From assembly GCF_019977655.1 (NCBI RefSeq), contig NZ_AP024849.1, positions 5,365,001 to 5,429,000 on the forward strand: a stretch of DNA of 64,000 bases, in the 5' to 3' direction. Position numbers and translations under genes: made by a program. Below the pieces are notes generated by a model that was not told the origin of the DNA, searched no databases, and saw only the letters and a program-made list of their open reading frames with translations. Origin of the DNA: Clostridium gelidum (GTDB lineage Bacteria; Bacillota; Clostridia; Clostridiales; Clostridiaceae). Positions 22,285-30,853 of the stretch are shown in pieces. How positions within the stretch are numbered: the first letter of the stretch is position 1; the number at the start of each line of letters is the position of its first letter.

Positions 22285-23094
22285 CTAATTATTTTTGATA
22301 GCTTTTCTTATTATCTCTACTTGTTCAATAGGTAGTTCTGTTAATTCACTAATTAATTCATCACTCATACCTTTTTTAATAGCTCTTTTAGCAGTCTCTA
22401 TTGCATTTTCTTGTTTACCTTCTTTTATTAGGCTTCTACCTAGCTCAGTCATTTTTATCTCCTCCCTCACTTTTTCTAAATCTTTACCTTCTAAAAATTT
22501 ACTTGCAAAAGCATATAGGATTGACTCAACATCATATCTATAGACCTTATCAATATCTTTAACAACTCTAATAGCATTTAATATCTTATCACCTTTACTA
22601 AGCTTACCACCCATTATTGGACTAAATGTTAAGGCTATAATATCTTGCTTGCTAATTTCTTCTCCTGATTTCATTTTCTCTATTATATCATTAAAAATCT
22701 TATCTCCATCTTTACTAGCCATTGAAATTGCATTAACTCTATATGAATTAATTCCACTTTCATACCCACTTAAAGGATTTTTAATATCTCCTGAATAAAC
22801 TACATAAGTTACAACATCCTTGCCGGTTTGTAAATTTAGAAGTGCTTCATATGTTCTAAATCTTCTTAAGTCTAAAACTCCTTTGTCGGTGCTTTGGAAC
22901 TCAAAATGTATATAGCTATCGTCTTCCATTAAAAATGTATAATCCATAAACATATTCTTTATCTCAAGAACCACAATTTCAGTAGATCCTGTATCTTTTA
23001 CTTTCTTATCTATTCCAAAGAACTTTAATCCATCTTCTGCAAATATGTCCATTGCTCGCTTCATTATCATATCTTCATAATTTATTGTTTTCAC
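22285..23094 (-). CDS. Rpn family recombination-promoting nuclease/putative transposase
   Basis: A 269-residue PD-(D/E)XK-fold protein of the Rpn/YhgA-like group. The N-terminal opening DMIMKRAMDIFAEDGLKFFG is followed by the catalytic strand DSYIHFEFQSTDKG (~58-71, E-x-Q in place of E-x-K) and LRRFRTYEALL. The central helical part (~90-200) and a repeated charged tail (IKEGKQENAIETAKRAIKKG) complete the usual architecture. E. coli RpnA is a DNA endonuclease that promotes RecA-independent recombination. The GTG start has AAGGCGGTG seven bases before it. A C-terminal fragment of a relative is at 14964-15165. Confidence 0.85.
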   Translation of the reverse strand: MKTINYEDMIMKRAMDIFAEDGLKFFGIDKKVKDTGSTEIVVLEIKNMFMDYTFLMEDDSYIHFEFQSTDKGVLDLRRFRTYEALLNLQTGKDVVTYVVYSGDIKNPLSGYESGINSYRVNAISMASKDGDKIFNDIIEKMKSGEEISKQDIIALTFSPIMGGKLSKGDKILNAIRVVKDIDKVYRYDVESILYAFASKFLEGKDLEKVREEIKMTELGRSLIKEGKQENAIETAKRAIKKGMSDELISELTELPIEQVEIIRKAIKNN

Positions 23095-23346
23095 ATATGC
23101 ACCGCCTTACGTTCTATACTCTTATTATAACCAAATCTTTAATGACTAACTATACCTAACCCCATATTTTATAAAATTATTATTTATTAGCTTATAAGTT
23201 TAATTAAAATAATTATCCTTTATCTCTAAGAAAATTTTTTCTATTCTTTTTAAGATTTATCAAAAAATTATTTTTAAATTTTTTTATTATTAATGTAATA
23301 ATTGAAAATCACACATATATCCTATATGAAAACAAAATGAAAGGAG

Positions 23347-23580
23347 ATGAAACACATGGCTGTAAGTAAAGTTATAAATGCGACTACTCTTAGTATTGAA
23401 GTTCAAAAAGGAGTAGATAAATCAGGTGATCCTTTATACACAAAGAAATCTTTTGCCAATGTAAGAAATGACGTATCAGAACAAAATGCTTATGATGTTG
23501 CAGAAGCTATCAAAGCTGTTTTAGAAGCAAGTACTAGAAATGCTTCTTTAACTGTATCTTCTAACTTAGTAAAAGCATAG
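23347..23580 (+). CDS. DUF1659 family small protein
   Basis: A 77-residue protein with the DUF1659 layout: an N-terminal beta hairpin (MAVSKVINATTLSIEVQKG), a variable loop, FANVRNDVSEQNAYDVAEAI (a conserved A-x-V/I-x-x-D-A/V-Y-x-V-A-x-A-I-x-x-L/V helix) and the tail TVSSNLV. The function is unknown. Genes of this family in Bacillus and Clostridium are usually directly followed by DUF2922, as here (144 bp downstream), and often by YvrJ. AAAGGAGATGAAACAC precedes the ATG. Confidence 0.85.
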   Translation: MKHMAVSKVINATTLSIEVQKGVDKSGDPLYTKKSFANVRNDVSEQNAYDVAEAIKAVLEASTRNASLTVSSNLVKA

Positions 23581-23724
23581 TCAATTCACAACATCCAACC
23601 AAAAATTTTCTCAAAAATCAAAGAGATTACGCAGTAATCTCATCATTAACTGTTACTTGCCCACAGGATACCCTAAAGGGCATTAACTCTTAACTGTTAA
23701 CTGAACGAATGGAGGTGAATCTAT

Positions 23725-23943
23725 ATGGAATATACTTTATCAATGACTTTTTTAACTGCAATGGGTGTTAAATCAACTTTAAGTGTAAGTGGTATTAAAT
23801 CTACTATTACTGACGCTGAAGCAAATGCTTTAATGGACTTAATCATTGCTAAGAATATTTTCATAACAACTACTGGTGCTCTTTCTAAAAAAGAAAGCGC
23901 TCAATTGGCTGAAAGAAAAGTTACTAAATATGATCTAGCTTAG
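23725..23943 (+). CDS. DUF2922 family small protein
   Basis: A 72-residue protein. DUF2922 pattern: a strand with Met-Thr-Phe (YTLSMTFLTAMGVKSTLSVS), a T-D-A-E-A-N-A-L-M-D-L-I helix and IFITTTGALSKKESAQLAER ahead of VTKYDL. The function is unknown; the genomic pairing with DUF1659 is the standard one. AATGGAGGTGAATCTAT precedes the ATG. A strong terminator follows 17 bp after the stop, so the two genes form a short closed operon. Confidence 0.85.
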   Translation: MEYTLSMTFLTAMGVKSTLSVSGIKSTITDAEANALMDLIIAKNIFITTTGALSKKESAQLAERKVTKYDLA

Positions 23944-23959
23944 TATTGAATTTTGAAAT

Positions 23960-24005
23960 ATAGAAGCTTGTCTCAAATTTATAAGAGACGAGCTTCTATT
24001 TTTTT
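23960..24005 (+). terminator. Strong rho-independent terminator
   Basis: ATAGAAGCTTGTCTC (23960-23974) and GAGACGAGCTTCTAT (23985-23999) form a 15-bp stem with one wobble pair and a 10-base loop, followed by seven T residues. It ends the DUF1659-DUF2922 operon. The GAAGCTT core is shared with the terminator stems inside leader repeat L2. Confidence 0.92.
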
Positions 24006-24104
24006 TATATTAATAGTGTTTTCAATCCTTGTATTGAAAATCCACAATAACTACTCTCTTAATAAATTTTTCATGATTGTGTTTTCCTCCTCACTTCCTT
24101 TAAT

Positions 24105-24860
24105 TTATGACTCCTTAATCTTTTTCCTTATAAAATCTATACCTTTTTGAAATACCATTGTTTTAATATTTATCTTGGTTTCTCCACCATGTACCGTATA
24201 TTTTTGCTCCAACACTCTAAAATACCCTAAGTCTACATACTGTTGATAAGGAATATTATTTCTATCAAAGATTTTTTTATCCCGGAGCAATGAAAATAGA
24301 TTATTTCTTCCCATACCTCTAATTCCAAGAACTTTTGCAACCTGTCCCATTTCTACACCTTCTTTAGATCCTGCAACATCATCATAAAATTGTCCTTTTG
24401 GTTCTAATACTTTTACTTTATTTTCAGCTTCTAATCTTGCTTTTCTTTCTTCTTTTAACTTTGTAGCTGCTGCAATAAGTAAATCAGGATTATCTAATAA
24501 TTCATCTGTTGCATACATTCCTGTTTTTCGTATGCAAGGTAATACTTCATCAAAAATCCATGCTTCAAATTTTTCTGCACCTGGTAATTCAGATTTAGCT
24601 GCCAAGCGAAAAATATCCCCTTCCGGAATTACACTCATTTCTACATTTTGAATAGCATCCGTTCCATCTTTCCTCTTTCCAGTAACTACCCCTACTCCGT
24701 GTTTCACGGACCCCCTGCAATGTCTTGAAATTGCATCATTAGGCTTTTTATATCCTAATGCTTTAGCTATATCAATTCCAACAGCATAATCTTTATTATT
24801 AATCTTTACCCATCTTATTTCACCAAATTGTTCAGCTTTGAAAATTTTCAATCCCTCCAT
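24105..24860 (-). CDS. Phage antirepressor (BRO-N plus KilA-C/ANT domain)
   Basis: A 251-residue phage-type regulator. Residues ~5-110 are a BRO-N (Bro/antirepressor) domain (IRWVKINNKDYAVGIDIAKA, then LGYKKPNDAI and LPGAEKFEAWIFDEVLPCI). Residues ~155-250 are the KilA-C/ANT domain (GQFYDDVAGSKEGVEMGQVA, then KVLGIRGMGRNNLFSLLR). Such proteins relieve phage repressor binding. AAGGAGAT precedes the ATG. Together with the integrase and XRE remnants it marks a decayed prophage or integrative element between here and the tRNA-Trp gene. Confidence 0.92.
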   Translation of the reverse strand: MEGLKIFKAEQFGEIRWVKINNKDYAVGIDIAKALGYKKPNDAISRHCRGSVKHGVGVVTGKRKDGTDAIQNVEMSVIPEGDIFRLAAKSELPGAEKFEAWIFDEVLPCIRKTGMYATDELLDNPDLLIAAATKLKEERKARLEAENKVKVLEPKGQFYDDVAGSKEGVEMGQVAKVLGIRGMGRNNLFSLLRDKKIFDRNNIPYQQYVDLGYFRVLEQKYTVHGGETKINIKTMVFQKGIDFIRKKIKES

Positions 24861-25124
24861 TTTGCTAATCTCCTTCTCAGATTTTATATATTTTCAACAA
24901 TTAGATATCAATGTTCAATATTCTTTAATAAAGTAGTTAAACTTCAATGTATTTAATTTTAGTTTCTTTTTTATCGTAGTTGTGCAAAACAAATTATAAT
25001 TCGGCACAAAAAAATATCACACTTCTGAATAATGTGATATTTAAATCTGCTATTTATTTTTGCTTTTATTAAACCAATAGTTTCTCATCTCTATTAAGAA
25101 TTCTTTTGATATTTGGTATCCTGA

Positions 25125-25243
25125 ACTTTCGCCAATTAAGTAACATTGCAGTTACAATGAATACCTATACTCACGTACTTGATGATATAAAAGAAAAAGC
25201 CGCATCTAAATTAGATAGACTTGCTGAAATTATGGAGACTGTT
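25125..25243 (+). pseudogene. C-terminal remnant of a tyrosine recombinase
   Basis: In-frame codons read QLSNIAVTMNTYTHVLDDIK and then EKAASKLDRLAEIMETV to TAA. SxIxxTMxTYTHV with the catalytic Tyr is the last motif of phage-type integrases. All upstream catalytic residues (R, K, H-x-x-R) are gone. It lies ~1.4 kb from the tRNA-Trp gene, a common integration target, and supports past integration there. Confidence 0.8.
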
Positions 25244-25262
25244 TAATAAGCAGTCTCCTTTT
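25230..25262 (+). terminator. Terminator after the integrase remnant
   Basis: GGAGACTG and CAGTCTCC pair around TTTAATAAG and are followed by TTTTT. It overlaps the last codons of the integrase fragment. Confidence 0.85.
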
Positions 25263-25407
25263 TATGTTGTTATACTATATTTATGCTATCTCAAACCTTG
25301 AAAGAATATTTTTTAGACTATATTTTTGATATAATACTAAAATATGAAGTTCTTCTTTTACTGCTTAATAATACAGAAATTAAGAACATTTGGAACTAAT
25401 TTCATTA

Positions 25408-25662
25408 TTATTTATAATTATATTCTGTTGATAATCTCCTATAGGACATCCAACCATGACCACTGGGAGACACTCCCCATAATTGACCACAGACTGTGCA
25501 TTTATAAACTTCTGTCATTTCACCAAAACCAACCTTACTCCACAGTTTTTTAGCATTTCTAACCTCTTCTTCTGTAAAATCATTTTCTTCAGTAAGTTTA
25601 AAATGAAACCCAACTCTACTTCCGTTGTTCACTTCAGAGCATTCACATATATCATTTATCAT
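25408..25662 (-). CDS. Small Cys-containing protein, unknown
   Basis: An 84-residue acidic protein. A C-terminal CTVCGQLWGVSPSGHGWMSY holds one CxxC pair, and CEC near the N-terminus could complete a zinc site. The middle is helical and charged (EENDFTEEEVRNAKKLWSK). No family is recognised. The ribosome-binding site is weak (AAAGTGAGA 8-12 bases from the ATG). It is separated by ~130 bp from a DUF6678-like gene, and both are one-gene modules in the accessory zone. Confidence 0.5.
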   Translation of the reverse strand: MINDICECSEVNNGSRVGFHFKLTEENDFTEEEVRNAKKLWSKVGFGEMTEVYKCTVCGQLWGVSPSGHGWMSYRRLSTEYNYK

Positions 25663-25790
25663 ACGATATTCTCACTTTCTTGATAAAATCAGGTTGTTTC
25701 GGAGTAATTTACTGCTATTCCCTAAATCATATATTGGTTTGATGGATATTACAAGAATGTTGAGACATTAATACGAAGTAAAGATTATTC

Positions 25791-26210
25791 TCATTTTTTG
25801 TATCCATATATCAATATATTTTTACCATTTAATTCATAAGGTATGTTGTTTCTTTCTAAAATTTCTAAAACTTCTTTTGTTTCATCTATTAACTCATCCT
25901 CAATTAACTTACCTCTATGTTTGTAATAGTAAGGTGCGATTTCCATCCACTCAATCCAAAAACATGGATATAACAATTCTAAAGCCCAATCACCCCAATA
26001 TGTAGGTTTTGATGCCATTTGAGGATTATTATTTGATAAAATATCCTTTACACAATATGCTGGTGGAAATTTCAAATCATGTATATCATTTATAAGTTCT
26101 TTCCATTTTGTATTATTCATTATCGAAAAATATCCATTATTCTCTACATACTCTTTGACTTTACGTTTTTGTTTTTCTATTTGTTTAATGACTTCTTCAC
26201 TTTTAGTCAT
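25791..26210 (-). CDS. DUF6678-like protein
   Basis: A 139-residue protein. The segment MNNTKWKELINDIHDLKFPP (~31-50), then AYCVKDILSNN, the Trp-rich YWGDWALELLYPCFWIEWME and a C-terminal domain (LERNNIPYELNGKNILIYGY), recall DUF6678 family members, which often sit in toxin/immunity clusters. The function is unknown. The start at 26210 is chosen for AAGGAGG five bases before it; an upstream extension of 19 residues has no site. An L1-type leader repeat lies upstream. Confidence 0.6.
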   Translation of the reverse strand: MTKSEEVIKQIEKQKRKVKEYVENNGYFSIMNNTKWKELINDIHDLKFPPAYCVKDILSNNNPQMASKPTYWGDWALELLYPCFWIEWMEIAPYYYKHRGKLIEDELIDETKEVLEILERNNIPYELNGKNILIYGYKK

Positions 26211-26273
26211 AACATCCTCCTTATTAACCAAGAAAATATAAATAATCCATGTGTATATATTACACAATTATTT

Positions 26274-26325
26274 ACTATTATGTATCATTCCATACACATA
26301 TTATATTATAACTAAATTTATTTAT
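26274..26325 (-). repeat. Leader repeat, family L1, copy 4 (proximal part)
   Basis: ACTATTATGTATCATTCCAT, then ACACATATTATATTATAACT reproduces the first ~45 bp of the L1 leader (5208 copy: same CATTCCAT variant). It carries the minus-strand TATAAT block and half-site ahead of the DUF6678-like gene. Confidence 0.6.
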
Positions 26326-26640
26326 AGAATAGAACTGTAAAAAAATATTGTTATAAACTACCTTGTTTAACAGAGTTAAAATTAACAGTTATCGAAATCT
26401 TTTTTATTTAAATATATATAAATATTCATTAGCTTTTTCCACAATATATATATTAAAAATCCATTAAATTTTATAAAAAATTAAAAATTTCCAGCACGTT
26501 TTTAACCTGGCTTGTACAAATTTACTCCCTTTTTTGCCCCTTATTGCCCCCCACAAATGAGTATTAGCTAGTACACGGTAACATCACCACACTGGAGAAT
26601 GGCTATATAGGCCATTTTAAAGGGTAGCTTGTCTTTTAAA
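26326..26640. other. Non-coding stretch beside the tRNA gene
   Basis: I see no gene here. The left 150 bp are AT-rich; the right half (26490-26640) has a less AT-rich composition with C-runs, as expected of the junction scar of a past integration, but I find no direct repeat of the tRNA 3' end in the window. Confidence 0.3.
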
Positions 26641-26674
26641 ATAAAAAAAGCCGTAGTACAACGTACTACGACCT
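26641..26674 (-). terminator. Terminator of the tRNA-Trp gene
   Basis: On the minus strand CGTAGTAC and GTACTACG pair around GTT and are followed by GCTTTTTTTATTTTA. It starts 4 bp after the tRNA CCA end. Confidence 0.88.
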
Positions 26675-26677
26675 TTG

Positions 26678-26752
26678 TGGCAGGGGCACTAGGATTCGAA
26701 CCTAGAATCAATGGTTTTGGAGACCACTACTCTACCGTTGAGCCATACCCCT
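26678..26752 (-). tRNA. trnW: tRNA-Trp (CCA anticodon)
   Basis: The minus strand folds as a 75-base cloverleaf including the encoded CCA. Acceptor AGGGGTA pairs with TGCCCCT; the D arm is GCTC...GAGT; the anticodon stem GTGGT/ACCAT encloses CTCCAAA with anticodon CCA at positions 34-36; the T arm is CTAGG TTCGAAT CCTAG; the discriminator base is G. It is followed by a strong terminator and is the right border of the accessory zone. Confidence 0.97.
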
Positions 26753-27007
26753 AAGACATTTAGTATTGTATCATGCATTTGTAGTTAATGTCAATAAGTA
26801 TAATTTTCAAATTCATGAAATCTTAAAATTGAATTTATTATAATGAAACAATGTCTTAATTGTTTAAGAGTGGTTATAATAAAACAGTACTTTTTTTAAA
26901 TTCTCCTTGTTTAAGTACTAATATTATTTTATAATATAATAATATAATATACTTTGATTGTCAAAATATTTTATTATCGAATTTTCTCATGAAAGGATAT
27001 ATGTAAA

Positions 27008-28075
27008 ATGAATTTTAATTCGCTTAAAATCGGAAATTTAATTGCACCTATTCCCATTATTCAAGGTGGTATGGGTATTGGTGTTTCATCTTCTAAATTA
27101 GCTTCTGCTGTTGCAAATGCGGGTGGTATTGGAATTATTTCTGCTGCTCAACTTGGATATAATGAAGATGATTTTATAAAAAACCCTGTAGAATCAAATT
27201 TAAGGGCTTTAAAAAAACATATTGCTCTAGCAAAGGCTAAAGCACCCAACGGCATAATAGGTATTAATGTTATGGTTGCAACTAATTTTTATGAAGAACA
27301 TATAAAAGCTGCAATAGAAGCTGGAATTGATTTAATAATTTCTGGCGCAGGACTTCCTACTATGTTACCTAAAATAGTAAAAGGAACTTCTGTAAAAATA
27401 GCACCTATTGTTTCTTCTTTAAAAGCTGCTAAAGTAATATTAAAACTTTGGGATAAACATAATGATATAGTTCCAGATCTTATTGTAATTGAAGGTCCAA
27501 AAGCTGGTGGTCATTTAGGATTTAAATTAGAAGAATTAGAAGATGAAACTTTTGATTTTGATAAAACTGTTACAGATATAATAGCTGAAACAAAAAAATA
27601 TGCCGAAAAATATAATAAGGAAATTCCCGTTGTAGTTGCTGGAGGAGTTTTTGATGGATATGATATTGCTAAATATCTTAATTTAGGCGCAAATGGTGTT
27701 CAAATGGCAACAAGATTCGTAGTAACTGAAGAATGCGATGCTTCACAAGCATTTAAAGATGCATATTTAAATTGTTCAAAAGAGGATGTCCAAATAGTTA
27801 AAAGCCCTGTAGGAATGCCTGGTCGTGCTATTAGAAATCCTTTTGTTAAAAGAACTCTTACTGAAAAAGAAAAAATAACTCATTGCTATAATTGTTTAAC
27901 ACCGTGTAATCCTGCGAATACTCCTTACTGTATAAGCAAAGCTTTAATAAACGCAGTAAACGGAAATATTGATGAAGGTCTTATATTCTGTGGAGAAAAT
28001 GCTAGCAGACTTACAAAAATGACTACTGTTAAAGAACTTATGGATGAATTAGTTTCAGAAATAAAACAAGCTTAA
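27008..28075 (+). CDS. Nitronate monooxygenase family flavoenzyme
   Basis: A 355-residue FMN-dependent TIM-barrel enzyme of the nitronate monooxygenase/FabK-like group. The N-terminal PIIQGGMGIGVSSSKLASAV (~17-36) is the first FMN-phosphate region, ISGAGLPTML (~110-119) follows, the catalytic-type His is in EGPKAGGHLGF (~162-172), and VVAGGVFDGYDIAKYLNLGA (~210-229) with GVQMATRFV binds FMN phosphate. A C-terminal CYNCLTPCNP Cys cluster (~290-299) marks the clostridial branch. It detoxifies propionate-3-nitronate or nitroalkanes. It could be FabK-like, but the Cys cluster and lack of a fab neighbourhood favour nitronate oxidation. Confidence 0.85.
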   Translation: MNFNSLKIGNLIAPIPIIQGGMGIGVSSSKLASAVANAGGIGIISAAQLGYNEDDFIKNPVESNLRALKKHIALAKAKAPNGIIGINVMVATNFYEEHIKAAIEAGIDLIISGAGLPTMLPKIVKGTSVKIAPIVSSLKAAKVILKLWDKHNDIVPDLIVIEGPKAGGHLGFKLEELEDETFDFDKTVTDIIAETKKYAEKYNKEIPVVVAGGVFDGYDIAKYLNLGANGVQMATRFVVTEECDASQAFKDAYLNCSKEDVQIVKSPVGMPGRAIRNPFVKRTLTEKEKITHCYNCLTPCNPANTPYCISKALINAVNGNIDEGLIFCGENASRLTKMTTVKELMDELVSEIKQA

Positions 28076-28085
28076 ATTTTTAATA

Positions 28086-28146
28086 AAAATGGACTGTTAT
28101 AAGGAATTGCTTTACAGAAAGCTTTCCTTGTAACAGTCCATTTTAC
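28086..28146. terminator. Terminator, probably bidirectional
   Basis: AAAATGGACTGTTA...AAGGA pairs with TCCTTGTAACAGTCCATTTT around a ~17-base loop. A- and T-runs on both sides make it usable for the nitronate monooxygenase gene and for the convergent RidA gene. Confidence 0.85.
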
Positions 28147-28223
28147 TTTTCTTTATAAAATTACATTATGTATTGCCTCACAAATATTTTAATTAAACCA
28201 ATATAAATTATATAAATATTTAA

Positions 28224-28604
28224 TTATGAATTTTTATAAGCAATTACTTCAACTTCACATAAAACTGCTTTAGGAAGTTCTTTTACAGCTACACAAGAAC
28301 GTGCTGGCTTGCTTATAAAATATTTAGCATAGACTTCATTAAACTTAGCAAAATCACCCATTTCAGCAATAAAACAAGTTGTTTTAATAACATTATTAAA
28401 ATCAATGTTATTTGATTCTAATATAGCTGAAATATTTTTCATAACTTGCTCTGTTTGTTCTTCTATAGTAGTTCCTACTACTTCACCTGTTGCTGGATCT
28501 AAAGCTATTTGCCCCGAAGTAAATAATAAATCTCCAAAACTTACTGCTTGAGAATATGGTCCAATAGCTGCTGGCGCTTTTTCTGTGTTTGTTACTTTTA
28601 ACAT
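28224..28604 (-). CDS. ridA: RidA family reactive intermediate/imine deaminase
   Basis: A 126-residue RidA. Family motifs are complete: PAAIGPYSQAVSFGDLLFTS (~11-30), GQIALDPATGEVV, and the active-site segment KPARSCVAVKELPKAVLCEV (~99-118) with the catalytic Arg, then EVIAY. RidA hydrolyses enamines/imines made by PLP enzymes such as threonine dehydratase and protects the cell from them. Trimeric cytosolic proteins. GGGGAGG precedes the ATG. A divergent RidA-like paralogue sits in the array at 12584-12940. Confidence 0.95.
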   Translation of the reverse strand: MLKVTNTEKAPAAIGPYSQAVSFGDLLFTSGQIALDPATGEVVGTTIEEQTEQVMKNISAILESNNIDFNNVIKTTCFIAEMGDFAKFNEVYAKYFISKPARSCVAVKELPKAVLCEVEVIAYKNS

Positions 28605-28750
28605 TTTTAATTCCTCCCCAAAATATGCAAGACATCTTCTTTGTTATTTTTTCAAATGCCTAAATAGTTGATTAGTTTATATTAACTTAATTTATTTAAT
28701 TGTATCCCCTTATTATTTCATATACAATTTTTTTGAATTACCATGAATTA

Positions 28751-28795
28751 AAAAGTACCTACAGACTAAACTCTTTTTTTCATGTGTCCGTCTAT
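28751..28795 (-). terminator. Terminator of the GGDEF/HD-GYP gene
   Basis: The minus strand ACCTATAGAC pairs with GTCTGTAGGT around ~25 bases, followed by ACTTTTTAATT. Confidence 0.6.
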
Positions 28796-28853
28796 AGGTA
28801 TGATTTCATTCTAAACTAATAGAACTGTTATATACCTTTGTCAATTTCTATTT

Positions 28854-30647
28854 TCAACTTATATCAATTTCATTCAATTTCTTCGCAACTTTACCTACAA
28901 ATATTTCCACTATATTAGGATCAAATTGAATGCCTGAACATTTTTTAATTTCTTTAATTGCTTCATTTTTTGTAAGTGATTTTCTATATGATCTATAACT
29001 TACCATCGCATCATAGGCATCTGCAATTGATAGAATCCTTGCCATTAATGGAATCTCTTCACCCTTTAGTCCCTTTGGGTATCCTGAGCCATCATACCAT
29101 TCTTGATGTGCAAGAATACTATCTCCTAAAAATGATATATCACCTGAAGAACAAACAATATGATATCCTATTTGTGGATGCTTTCTTATCTCCTCCCAAT
29201 CTTCACTATTAAGTGGTTCTACTTTATTTAATACACTCTCACTTACACCTATTTTTCCGATGTCATGAATCTCACCCAAAATCTCTAATTCTGAAATTTT
29301 TTCCTTAGACATTTCCATTGCTTGACCAATTTGTTTACATATTTTACTTACTGACTTTGAGTGTAAATCATTTTGCTCACTTTTTTCACATAGTGTATTA
29401 ATAATTATTTTTAGTGTTCTGCTTTTTACACTTTTACTTTCTAACATTTTTACCTTATACATCATTTCTTCTGCATTCGTAACTGATTTCATTATATCTG
29501 CATCTTTATTAGTTTTAGTATCATATCCCAAAGAAATTGATATATTTAAAAGATCTATATTTTCTTTTATGCACTCATTCTTTATTCTTTCACTAATTTC
29601 CTCTACATCTTCCTGTTTAGTTTTTGGCAATAAAATTATAAATTCATCGCCACCCCACCTTATAACAATATCACGGTCTCTACATACTCTTTTCATTATA
29701 TTAGCTGCAGATAAAAGTAATTTATCTCCCATCAAATGTCCAAAAGCATCATTAGTAAGTTTTAATCCATTCACATCTCCCATAATTATAGAAATTGGTA
29801 AGTTTTCTTCTAAATCAATACTTATGATTTTTTCATTAAAAAAATTCCTATTATACACTCCTGTTAACCCATCATGATAAGTTATATAATCTATTTCTTT
29901 ATCTTTAGCAATTTTTTCTGAAATATCTCTAAAATTGATTACCATACCATATATTTCGCCCTCACTATCTTTAACTGGAGAAATATCATATACTATAGGA
30001 ATATCTATTCCTGTTTTTGATTTTAGCAGCATATTTTCTTCATTCTTTATACATTCACCATTTTGTATAAGTTCTAGTATACTTTCAGTAATTTTATTTT
30101 CCTCATTATCATCACAAACTTTAAAAACATCAAAGATATTTAAATTTAATATATCTTTTTCCTTCCATTCTGTTAATCTCTCTCCAGTTTTATTGATAAT
30201 AACAATTTTCCCATACAAATCCGTTGCTATTATACCTTCATCTATTGATAATAAAGTACTTTTAAATAATTCCCTTTCTTTTATCTCATTCCCTATATCA
30301 TTTAAATAAGTAATGAAATAGTATTTACTAGGAGAATAAATTTTAATCTTATACCAACCTTTAAGCTCTTCCAGATATTGCTCAAATTCACTTTCTGAAC
30401 CACTTATCGTAATGTCCCCATAGTGTTTTATGCAATCAAATTTATTATCATTTATAGTTGGTAATATCTCAGTAATTTTTTTTCCTATAATTTGATTTCT
30501 ATTTAATTTCATAATTTTTTCGAATGCATCATTTATCTCTACATATTCGAAATCAACTGGAATTCCATATTCGTCTAACAATATCTTATGTAATGCATAT
30601 CCAAAGGGTGCTTTTTTTAATATTTTCTCATACTCAAAATCCTTCAT
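28854..30647 (-). CDS. PAS-PAS-GGDEF-HD-GYP cyclic-di-GMP turnover protein
   Basis: A 597-residue cytosolic sensor-enzyme. Two PAS domains lie at ~5-115 and ~125-245 (the second contains the IVIINKTGERLTEW fold and a PAC tail). The GGDEF domain is ~255-405, with an intact catalytic RWGGDEF and a canonical inhibitory RxxD five residues before it (RDRD-IVIRW-GGDEF). The HD-GYP domain is ~410-590, with HDIGKIG, HPQIGYHI and HQEWYDGSGYPKGLKG. It can therefore in principle both make and break cyclic-di-GMP. No membrane segments. AAAGGATGAT precedes the ATG. Confidence 0.93.
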   Translation of the reverse strand: MKDFEYEKILKKAPFGYALHKILLDEYGIPVDFEYVEINDAFEKIMKLNRNQIIGKKITEILPTINDNKFDCIKHYGDITISGSESEFEQYLEELKGWYKIKIYSPSKYYFITYLNDIGNEIKERELFKSTLLSIDEGIIATDLYGKIVIINKTGERLTEWKEKDILNLNIFDVFKVCDDNEENKITESILELIQNGECIKNEENMLLKSKTGIDIPIVYDISPVKDSEGEIYGMVINFRDISEKIAKDKEIDYITYHDGLTGVYNRNFFNEKIISIDLEENLPISIIMGDVNGLKLTNDAFGHLMGDKLLLSAANIMKRVCRDRDIVIRWGGDEFIILLPKTKQEDVEEISERIKNECIKENIDLLNISISLGYDTKTNKDADIMKSVTNAEEMMYKVKMLESKSVKSRTLKIIINTLCEKSEQNDLHSKSVSKICKQIGQAMEMSKEKISELEILGEIHDIGKIGVSESVLNKVEPLNSEDWEEIRKHPQIGYHIVCSSGDISFLGDSILAHQEWYDGSGYPKGLKGEEIPLMARILSIADAYDAMVSYRSYRKSLTKNEAIKEIKKCSGIQFDPNIVEIFVGKVAKKLNEIDIS

Positions 30648-30853
30648 TAGTATATCATCCTTTCAATCAAAGCATTTAATTACCTTTTAATGTGCATCAT
30701 CATACTGTTTGTTGATTGTAATTGAATTATATTCAATATTTATATGTAATTTAAATTTTTTTATTCAATTTAGACTTTATATGTGAAAATAATCTAATTA
30801 TTCGCATTTTTCTCACATTTAAATTATAACATATTTAAATGTGCATTATAATA

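Noticed and set aside
23953..24150. 65-codon plus-strand frame after DUF2922
   Set aside because: Begins in the terminator stem and overlaps the antirepressor 3' end; no ribosome-binding site.
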